Assembly (NCBI GenBank): GCA_963921195.1
Contig: OY992538.1
Coordinates: 86,737,904 to 86,801,903 of the forward strand
DNA from: Pegoplata infirma
Lineage: Eukaryota > Arthropoda > Insecta > Diptera > Anthomyiidae
DNA: 64,000 nucleotides
Direction: 5' to 3'
In this document: positions 56,739 to 64,000 of the stretch, piece by piece
How positions within the stretch are numbered: position 1 is the first letter of the stretch
Layout of the letters: each line of letters starts with the position of its first letter
The notes under the pieces: model-generated
What the model was told of the DNA's origin: nothing
The model's input: only the letters and a program-made list of their open reading frames with translations
Database searches by the model: none
Position numbers and translations under genes: made by a program

Positions 56739-56807
56739 TAAAAAGTGCAACTTTTTTGCACTTTATAGGGCAGAGATTTTTAGAAAAGAACACGATATTC
56801 TTTATAA

Positions 56808-57738
56808 AGGTACCTACAGACGACGCAATATTATGTACAATATTCAATTATATTGATGGTGTGTGGGTAATATTGACGATTGTACACTCAACCAAAAATC
56901 ATTGTACATATTCCCAAAGAAAATCGTAGTAAATTCAACAGAAATCATTGTTGATTTTGACCCTACAAATATTTATGTTGATTTCAACATTAATTGTTGT
57001 CAGTTTTTGTAAAAGCTGATTAACTCGTATTTTTGTTGGTTCTATTCGTATTTTTGTTAATCATACTCGTTTTGTTTTGTATATTCATGCAATTTTATTT
57101 ATAAAAATGAAATTCTTATTTGTGTTGTAAATGTTATTTTATTTAATTGAATATTTTCACAATATTTTTCCGTAGTTTTCATTAACTCATTATTTTCACA
57201 TAAACTTATTTTGTTTTTAGATGATATTTTTTTGTTTCCTTGTACTGTGATGTATATCGCTGTTGTTTTGCTGTCGGCAATCATTTTATGTGATTAGCTT
57301 CTGGAGTTTTTGGAAAGATTCCAAATCACAAATTGCTAAAAAAAAAATAAAAAATTGTTTTATTAATGAATTAAATAAAAAATATATTTAATTACTCACC
57401 AAATATTTTCTTTTACTTTTTGTAATAAAAAAGATTTTTTTTAAAAACATCCCTTCTGTACAACACAACAACAATTTACAAATGGCGATCAGCAAAAACA
57501 GTGTTGCCCATTTCATATACTTATATTTTATACAATTTTTTCCAACTATGTATTTTTCAACTATTGAATTTTGTAATATCAACATTAATTTTTGTTAAAT
57601 TCTGTAAAACTTGATCTACAATGGGTTTACTAATTTTTCTACTAAGATATTTCTATGAGTGTACAATGGTCAATCTTACCCACACACCATCAATATAATT
57701 GAATAGTGTACATAATATTGCGTCGTCTGTAGGTACCT
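56808..57738. mobile_element. MITE 'JJ' (AGGTACCTACAGACGACGC), TSD TAA
   Basis: Inverted ends with TAA at 56805-56807 and 57739-57741. GG copy 2 is inserted in its loop at a TA. Confidence 0.78.
56885..57661 (-). mobile_element. TA-flanked element 'GG', copy 2 (reversed)
   Basis: 777 bp, inverse orientation to copy 1. The shared 60-bp end GTAAAACTTGATCTACAATG is identical to copy 1. Confidence 0.75.
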
Positions 57739-57836
57739 TAAGGGTTGACATTTTTTAGAAAAGAACACAAAAACATAATTTTTGGGGCGAAATGCAAAAA
57801 AAGGCACATTTTTTGCCAGAAAAGAAAACACCATTA

Positions 57837-58200
57837 AATATATAAAGACTATGCAAGAGTCAATTCTTTTTGACGTTTAAAGGTGGTGTTAGTTTTACAA
57901 ATGGTATCTGGGAAAGCTGGAAATTTTGTTTACCTTTTATTTTTCGTTTAATTTTGCTGGTTGGTTTGATTTAATTATATTCATTTCTTTTTTTTATTTT
58001 CAAGTGACACAACAATAATTTTCATTCATACACGCAAAAAAATATTTTACCAAGCGCTTGGGAGCAGAGAAACAAGCCGACCCTAAATTTTCGGCGGCGG
58101 CGGCTTGGCATATAATTATCGGCGGCGGCGGCTTTTACGATTCTGAAACGGCGGCGACTCGGTAAACGGCTTATTGCATTGTTGCCACTAATTTTCGTAA
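57837..58200. other. Intergenic DNA with a partial W-type CGG cluster
   Basis: 58072-58170 has AAGCCGACCCTAAATTTTCG and several CGGCGGCGG runs, a diverged W relative without clear right end. No gene. Confidence 0.45.
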
Positions 58201-58534
58201 AGCCATAATCAGTTTAGAAGTGAGGTAATGAAGTAGTGAGGTAGTGCCTTATGTGATTTTCAATAAGAAAAAAGAGTATAGAAAATTTTTAAATTTGTGT
58301 GTTCTTCATACACATTGAATTTTGACATAATAATAAAAAGTAGAGCGAGGTAAAGAAATTCTATTCTCTACAGATTTTGTTTACGTCTCTCTACTTTTTA
58401 GTCTTATTGAAAAATTCAATGCGTGTGAAGAACACACAAATTTGAAAATTATCTACACTCTTTTTTTCTTATTGTAAATCTCATAGGACTCTACCTCACT
58501 ACTTTACTACCTCACTTCTAAACTGATTATGGCT
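58201..58534. mobile_element. 334-bp foldback MITE, TSD TAA
   Basis: Ends AGCCATAATCAGTTTAGAAG and its inverse, with arms to about 150 bp (GTGAGGTA, GTGTGTTCTTCA). TAA at 58198-58200 and 58535-58537. Confidence 0.85.
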
Positions 58535-58568
58535 TAAGTTTGTGTGCAAAAAAGTAAGCGATAAATCA

Positions 58569-59649
58569 GAGAATAATCACAATTGGAGCGGGAAGCGTTT
58601 TTCCGCAACTGTTCACACTCGTTTTATATGAAAACAAAATTCCGCCGCGTTTTTTCGCCAAACTAGATTTTAAATCTAAAGAATGGCCCGGTTATAATCT
58701 GGACGACTTATGTGCCTTATAACTTTTGAATGAAAAGTCAAATTTTTTTAATTTATGTATCAAATTAAAGGAAATTTTTCCACTTTTTTTTGGTACAGGT
58801 TTCAAGTTTGTATGTTAAATATTTTTTCGTACAGACGCCATTAAGCAAAATAAAGATTAAGAAATTTTGCACACTTTCACGTTTTTTAAGAAATACAGCT
58901 GTTCAGAAATTGCTTAAACTTTTAAAATTCTAAAATTTACAGCGCTTAGTGTTTTGAATCCTTACGGGGCTATAGCAAGCATAAATTTAAAACCATAAAC
59001 GCGTAAGAAAATATCGTTTTAGCCCAAGTTTGAAAAAAAAACATATCAAGTTGAAAAAAACATACCTCCCTCGAATGAACCCTTTAGGATTAAAGTTCAA
59101 CGGAGCAATAAATGACTAAACCCGCAAGAGAAAATCGAAGTTCGATGCCAAAACATGATTTCGATTTTTAAACACCAATGTTTAAACGAAGTTTAAAGAT
59201 TGCCACATGAAACCTGCGTCAAATTTGATATTAGAAATCACCTGGAGTAAAAAATGAGTTTTGCCTACAATTTTAACTAATCGAAAAAAATTTGCCAAAT
59301 GTAAAAAAAATAAATTGAAGGAGAGTATAAAGAAGCAAAAAATGTATAAAACTGTTAAATTTAATGTTAAGTTTGATGCAGAGGTAGCACCGAAGGATGT
59401 GCAAAATTTCTTCATCTTTTTTTCGGTTAATGGCGTCTGTAGTAAAGAATATTTAACCTATAAACTTGAAACCTGTACCAAAAAAAGTGGAAAATTTCCT
59501 TTAATTTGATACATAAATTATAAAAATGTGACTTTTCATTCAAAAGTTATAAGGCACATAAGTCGTCCAGATTATAACTGGGCCATTCTTTATTTTTATG
59601 AGGACAATTGCGGAAAACCTCTTGCCGATCCAATTGTGATTATTGTCTC
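58569..59649. mobile_element. MITE 'Q' copy interrupted by a TA-flanked foldback
   Basis: Q ends GAGAATAATCACAATTGGAG and inverse (one mismatch). No matching TSD at this copy. The insert is at 58679-59590. Confidence 0.75.
58679..59590. mobile_element. 912-bp foldback 'Z' in Q, TSD TA
   Basis: Ends AAGAATGGCCCGGTTATAAT and, inverted, AAGAATGGCCCAGTTATAAT; arms of roughly 200 bp. TA at 58677-58678 and 59591-59592. Short open frames inside are shadows. Confidence 0.82.
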
Positions 59650-59886
59650 AAGTGAGTATTAGTGTTTCTTCAGCAGTAAAAAGCAAGGTAGATTTATGTA
59701 TATAAGGTAATATTTTAGTGACGTAAATAAAAAATATTTTCTTTCAAAATCATTTTAGTCGACAAAAACGACTTAAATGTTCAGTGCACACACATTAACA
59801 AATTAAAACGCTTTTTAAGACTTTAAAATTTCATAAAACAACTAAATTATAATAAAATATTGAAAATCAAACGAAGTTCTTTTATT
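59650..59886. other. AT-rich spacer, nothing recognised
   Basis: No frame or repeat boundary that I can support. Confidence 0.4.
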
Positions 59887-60399
59887 TTACCCTCTAACCA
59901 CAGTATGGGGGTACACTCACTTTGTCATTCCGTTTGTAACGCATCGAAATATCGGTCGGGGACCCCATAAAGTATATATATTATTGATCCATGATCGATT
60001 CTAAGACATTCTGTGAATGTCCGTCCGTCCGTCTGTAGATGGCACGATACAGCCCAAAATAAAAGAGCTAGCCTTCCGCAATTTGGCATATGTCTTATGG
60101 TCCTAGGCAGGTTAAGTTCGTAAATGGGCAAAATCGGCTCAGGGGGGAAAAAGTTCCCCCTTGAAGAACTGAACCAACCTCTGAAAAAATACACTTTTTA
60201 TTACATGTTTTTTTGTATTTTTGTTAAATAAATGAAACATTTGTTATATTTATCGGGATGGGAAGGTGCTCTCAACGTCCCCCACTGACCCCCATCACCC
60301 CCCCCCCCCCAAAAACAAACGCCCCTGACAATTTTTTTTTTTACATTTTGGAGGGTATAAAAGATTTCGCACAGCCGAATTTAAAACTGTCACTTGTTT
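59887..60399 (-). repeat. Family-A dispersed repeat, reversed
   Basis: Mirror image of 54195-54751: starts TACCCTCTAACCACAG, carries GTCCGTCCGTCC near 60019 and a C-run at 60297-60310, and ends in the TTCGG hairpin and ACTTGTT. Confidence 0.75.
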
Positions 60400-61140
60400 T
60401 CCACTACAAAAATTAAAAAAAAATTAAAATATTTTTAAGTATAAAAAGTGTTTAAGTCATTTATGCCGAACAAAATATTTTTATTTCGTTTTGAAAATTC
60501 GTAAATATTGTATTCAAATTTGTCAAAAAACTTACTATGGGGGAAAAGAGAGGTTATTGGATATTGCCTTGTATAAATCAACCTTGCTAACGGCACCTTG
60601 TAACGTAGCAAACCGACTTCTATATTGCTACATACATAATTTCCGTGCCCATTGTTAATTGTACACACTTACTATAGGATATTTTATTGAATTCGGGTTA
60701 AATAGTAATGTTAACCCTGGTATATAAGTTCCACCCTAACATACCACGACACTATATTTACCGCCCTAATATTGGCCCAGGGTAGCAATTACATTATATT
60801 TACTAAATGTATCGACACATATGTGAATAATCGCCACCCTATTAATTTCACCCACGGTATATACGTGTCACCCTAATTTTCGTGTGTATGGATTCACAGC
60901 ACACATCATAGTGAGTAGTAGCACTTGTAGGTTCTTAATTCTCATTCTGTTCATTTTGTATTTTATATGAATAGTGAAGGTTGTGACCACCAAAGGCAGT
61001 TCACCAGTGGTGGACAAACCAGTCAGGTACGATCAAGTACTTGTTCAACAGAACAGGATGTTGAGTGTATCTCCTAAATAAAAGGAACCTGACTGAAACT
61101 TTGGTGGACGATCGATATCGATTGTCCTTATAAATAAATA

Positions 61141-61650
61141 CTCCTGCGGCTTCGGCTGACAGCTTTACTACTCCTGCGGCTTCGGCTGACAGCTTTAATA
61201 CTCCTGCGGCTTCGGCTGACAGCTTTACTACTCCTGCGGCTTCGGCTGACAGCTTTACTACTCCTGCGGCTTCGGCTGACAGCTTTAATACTCCTGCGGC
61301 TTCGGCTGACAGCTTTACTACTCCTGCGGCTTCGGCTGACAGCTTTACTACTCCTGCGGCTTCGGCTGACAGCTTTAATACTCCTGCGGCTTCGGCTGAC
61401 AGCTTTACTACTCCTGCGGCTTCGGCTGACAGCTTTAATACTCCTGCGGCTTCGGCTGACAGCTTTACTACTCCTGCGGCTTCGGCTGACAGCTTTACTA
61501 CTCCTGCGGCTTCGGCTGACAGCTTTACTACTCCTGCGGCTTCGGCTGACAGCTTTAATACTCCTGCGGCTTCGGCTGACAGCTTTACTACTCCTGCGGC
61601 TTCGGCTGACAGCTTTACTACTCCTGCGGCTTCGGCTGACAGCTTTGCTA
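61141..61650 (+). repeat. 17 x 30-bp GC-rich tandem array in the LTR
   Basis: Unit CTCCTGCGGCTTCGGCTGAC + AGCTTTACTA. Units are identical except the third-last group (ACTA or AATA; last unit GCTA), in the order C A C C A C C A C A C C C A C C G. The array preserves two open frames simply because 30 is a multiple of 3; no ATG opens either. Confidence 0.95.
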
Positions 61651-61967
61651 ATTTTAGTTAATTACAGGGGTCTTAACCTCCACCGCCGAGGGGCTACTAA
61701 TCCGAATTCAACCTGCCGAAGTACATACCTACCGACACACCGTCCGTCATACCGAAACATCCAAGCCGAGTCAAATACCGTAAAACCATCGAATACCGTA
61801 CCCGTCACACCGAACAATCCAACCGGACTGTCGTTTCACGAATACCGTAACCAACATATTGTAATAATCCGAGTGAGTGAGAGTGGAGAAGAAGGATTTA
61901 AGTTGCCGATATATTTTTACATCGTAAAACATTTAAATATATATATATTGTGAATTTTAAAACGATC

Positions 61968-61973
61968 AATAAA
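61968..61973 (+). promoter_or_regulatory. LTR poly(A) signal AATAAA
   Basis: Lies about 130 bp before the LTR end, the expected position for the R/U5 boundary. Confidence 0.6.
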
Positions 61974-62101
61974 GACTATTTATTGTAAAACCCCAAAAAG
62001 GGTAAATAAATCGTGTTATTATTACTAAAGGTTTGAGGGACCTTAAGTAGATCCTGGCACGAGACTGAGCTACCTCAGCCACGACAAAACCCTTGTTATA
62101 A

Positions 62102-63577
62102 ATGGCGCCCGAGCAGGGACCCGATTCCAAATCGCAAAGCGGAAACACCGACTCCACCGCCAACGAAATGGAACCGAGTCAACACAATGAAAGCAACAAA
62201 GCAGAATCCACAAGTCAATCCTTAACGACCGACTCACTCGGCTGGGTATACATGCTACGAAAAGACCAACTCATTGAGCACTGTCGAAAGCACGGGGTAG
62301 CCGTAGAGGGGCACCCAGACGAGTATTTACGAAATCAGTTGATTCAAAATATTCGTGCTGAACAACTTCGAGCATCCACCGATTTTTATTTTATGCTACG
62401 AGACTTAGAAGAGTCTATAAATGAGCTGATTCCTTCGAGAACCTCATCTATACCTGTTCTTCCAAAGACCTCCCATGGGTCAATCGCTATTCCTGAACCT
62501 CTGAAAAATCCACAAGTGGAAATATCTGACGTCCAGATACTGTCGTTCGTTCAAAAATGGGACTTAAAGTTCTCCGGAGATACCGACCTCGTAGAATTTC
62601 TGGAACGTTTCGAAGAGCTGGCTGAATGTTACAAAATTCCACACGACCGGCTGCTACCATCGTTACTAGTCGTTCTCAGTGGCAACGCCCTTAAGTGGTA
62701 TCGGATAAAACGAGGCGATATTAATACCTGGTCGGATTTTAAACACGAATTCGACAAATTTTTCTTACCAGCTAGGTATCTGGCCTCGCTTGAACAAAAG
62801 TTTTACAACCGTCGGCAGCTTCAACAGGAAAGAGCCAAGGACTACGTATTGGACAAGTTAACACTTGCTCGCAGGCATCCCCAGCTTAAAAAGATGAACC
62901 ACCTTGACAAAATTTACGATGGTCTGCGCCTGGAATACAGACATTATGTCCGCCGTTGTGACTTCTCAACCTTGGATGAACTTTTAGATATGACAGACGA
63001 ATTTGAGTTTTTGAAACATGAAGAACGCCCGCAGACGGCACACATGTTGGTGGAACCGCGTTTTAGGCGGTCAAATATTTGTTGGCGATGTAAAGCAGTG
63101 GGCCATACTCGATGGTGTTGTCCTAATTTGGGGAAAATATTTTGTTCTTTTTGTGGCCTTGATGGAATAATGTCCCGAAGCTGTGATTGTCGAAAACCCC
63201 TACATGATGATAGAATTGAATTAAGGGATTCGGGTCGTCATGAAAGAAAAGTCTTTCGTTATGAGGAAAAATCTACACAGCCTCGAAGGGTCTCTAAAGG
63301 TAAGGCCCTGAATGAAGCTAGAGTAATCCCGCAGCCAAAGAAACAGAATTCCCCTCCCATTATTAAAGGTTTGCCACGTCCACCCACAAGAAAAACGTCA
63401 ACAACACCGCCAGCAAACACCTTCACACCCATTTCAAAGTCAATAGTCAAGGCTACACCTCCCACCGAAATTACCTTGAGATCTACAAATCTCGATTATA
63501 AACGAGGATCGTTCACTTCCACTCACAGAACACTTCAGCATGGTCTTAGACCACCCGAGCATCGCTCTCCGAAGTAG
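62102..63577 (+). CDS. Retrotransposon Gag (491 aa), Gag-only element
   Basis: A capsid-type Retrotrans_gag region spans roughly residues 140-300 (LVEFLERFEELAECY, ALKWYRIKRG..WSDFKHEFDKFF, QQERAKDYV). A CCHC knuckle follows near 325 (CWRCKAVGHTRWCC) and a second Cys cluster CSFCGLDGIMSRSC in which the His is replaced by Ile. The tail is basic and proline-rich. It packages RNA into virus-like particles (family knowledge). The ATG at 62102 overlaps the primer-binding site, so the first six codons are the primer-binding site itself. A later in-frame ATG (62168) could also start. The frame ends at TAG immediately before the polypurine tract, leaving no room for Pol. Confidence 0.88.
   Translation: MAPEQGPDSKSQSGNTDSTANEMEPSQHNESNKAESTSQSLTTDSLGWVYMLRKDQLIEHCRKHGVAVEGHPDEYLRNQLIQNIRAEQLRASTDFYFMLRDLEESINELIPSRTSSIPVLPKTSHGSIAIPEPLKNPQVEISDVQILSFVQKWDLKFSGDTDLVEFLERFEELAECYKIPHDRLLPSLLVVLSGNALKWYRIKRGDINTWSDFKHEFDKFFLPARYLASLEQKFYNRRQLQQERAKDYVLDKLTLARRHPQLKKMNHLDKIYDGLRLEYRHYVRRCDFSTLDELLDMTDEFEFLKHEERPQTAHMLVEPRFRRSNICWRCKAVGHTRWCCPNLGKIFCSFCGLDGIMSRSCDCRKPLHDDRIELRDSGRHERKVFRYEEKSTQPRRVSKGKALNEARVIPQPKKQNSPPIIKGLPRPPTRKTSTTPPANTFTPISKSIVKATPPTEITLRSTNLDYKRGSFTSTHRTLQHGLRPPEHRSPK
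62103..62120 (+). promoter_or_regulatory. Primer-binding site (tRNA-Lys-like)
   Basis: TGGCGCCCGAGCAGGGAC, two bases after the LTR. It differs at one position from the 18-mer complementary to tRNA-Lys(UUU), a G-U tolerant change. Confidence 0.75.
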
Positions 63578-63586
63578 GGGGGGGAA
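63578..63586 (+). promoter_or_regulatory. Polypurine tract
   Basis: GGGGGGGAA directly after the Gag stop and directly before TGTAACG of the 3' LTR; primes plus-strand DNA synthesis. Confidence 0.75.
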
Positions 63587-64000
63587 TGTAACGTAGCAAA
63601 CCGACTTCTATATTGCTACATACATAATTTCCGTGCCCATTGTTAATTGTACACACTTACTATAGGATATTTTATTGAATTCGGGTTAAATAGTAATGTT
63701 AACCCTGGTATATAAGTTCCACCCTAATATACCACGACACTATATTTACCGCCCTAATATTGGCCCAGGGTAGCAATTACATTATATTTACTAAATGTAT
63801 CGACACATATGTGAATAATCGCCACCCTATTAATTTCACCCACGGTATATACGTGTCACCCTAATTTTCGTGTGTATGGATTCACAGCACACATCATAGT
63901 GAGTAGTAGCACTTGTAGGTTCTTAATTCTCATTCTGTTCATTTTGTATTTTATATGAATAGTGAAGGTTGTGACCACCAAAGGCAGTTCACCAGCAGTG
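63587..64000 (+). repeat. 3' LTR of the Gag-only element (partial)
   Basis: Matches 60599-61012 nearly base for base; truncated by the window. Confidence 0.9.

Larger units (their letters stand above)
55719..57833. mobile_element. LL-related TIR element, TSD TTA, with nested elements
   Basis: Ends TGGTGATTTCTTTTCTG and, inverted, TGGTGTTTTCTTTTCTGG; TTA at 55716-55718 and 57834-57836. It contains the two inverted copies at 55941-56738 and 56885-57661 and the MITE 56808-57738. Confidence 0.75.
60599..62100 (+). repeat. 5' LTR of the Gag-only element (~1.5 kb)
   Basis: Starts TGTAACG and ends GTTATA, imperfectly inverted. It contains TATATAAG at 60721, a second TATAAATA just before the tandem array (61130), and AATAAA at 61968. 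The right end is inferred from the primer-binding site, since the second LTR is cut. Confidence 0.75.
60599..64000 (+). mobile_element. Gag-only (non-autonomous) LTR retrotransposon, 3' LTR cut by window end
   Basis: 5' LTR 60599-62100, primer-binding site 62103-62120, a single Gag frame 62102-63577, polypurine tract 63578-63586 directly after the stop, and the 3' LTR from 63587 onward. The two LTRs differ at about one position over the first 400 bp, plus two at the very end of the window, so the element is young. No protease, reverse transcriptase or integrase is present, so it must borrow these from a related element. TSD cannot be seen because the right LTR is incomplete. Confidence 0.85.

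Noticed and set aside
59182..59509. Overlapping frames on both strands in element Z
   Set aside because: They lie in the arms of a foldback and are AT-rich, without recognisable motifs.
61141..61650. CRISPR-like regular repeat
   Set aside because: Units are contiguous without spacers, and the sequence is a eukaryotic LTR.
61141..61953. Array-derived open frames (10-residue repeats) continuing into a leader ORF
   Set aside because: The frame is kept only because the unit is 30 bp; no ATG precedes it and it lies within an LTR.

Overview
This is AT-rich eukaryotic nuclear DNA from a higher dipteran, most likely a blowfly/house-fly-type calyptrate. The inference rests on spliced genes with GT..AG introns, proteins resembling their Drosophila counterparts, and dispersed fly repeats that contain GACG microsatellites and end in a GAGGGTATAA motif. 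No prokaryotic features are present. Host coding sequence is under 10% of the window; most of the rest is transposable-element DNA, much of it inserted into other elements.

Host genes. (1) A minus-strand MIF4G-domain translation-factor gene runs from 25848 down to 2319 in three exons. Its 19.2-kb first intron holds a full-length BEL/Pao retrotransposon with identical LTRs. (2) A plus-strand ZRANB2-type splicing factor gene (two RanBP2 zinc fingers plus an RS domain) is at 31296-32810 in three exons. (3) A minus-strand mitochondrial ribosomal protein S15 gene (bonsai) is at 37524-38486 in three exons. (4) A minus-strand mitochondrial ribosomal protein L52 gene is at 40361-40776 in two exons. 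Reading phase is kept across every proposed splice junction.

Repeats by region. 1-2300: old dispersed repeats, one interrupted by a tRNA-derived SINE with a 9-bp target-site duplication (TSD). 6.4-9.5 kb: nested terminal-inverted-repeat (TIR) elements including a dead full-size mariner. 12.2-19.0 kb: the BEL/Pao element. 19-28 kb: MITEs and hAT-like elements. 28.1-29.9 kb: a cluster of a 300-bp MITE family ('M') with 7-bp TSDs. 33-37 kb and 38.6-42.4 kb: foldback and hAT-like elements. 42.5-55.7 kb: a 13.2-kb nest of insertions inside a single M copy, including two long minisatellites that share a palindromic core and small exon-like coding fragments. 55.7-60.4 kb: more nested TIR elements. 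60.6 kb to the window end: a young LTR element whose interior encodes Gag only, whose Gag start codon overlaps the primer-binding site, and whose LTR carries 17 copies of a 30-bp repeat.

The four host genes are housekeeping in kind (translation, splicing, mitochondrial translation), and I see no functional cluster. The main interest is the insertion order of the repeats, which can be read from intact TSDs, and the unusual non-autonomous elements.
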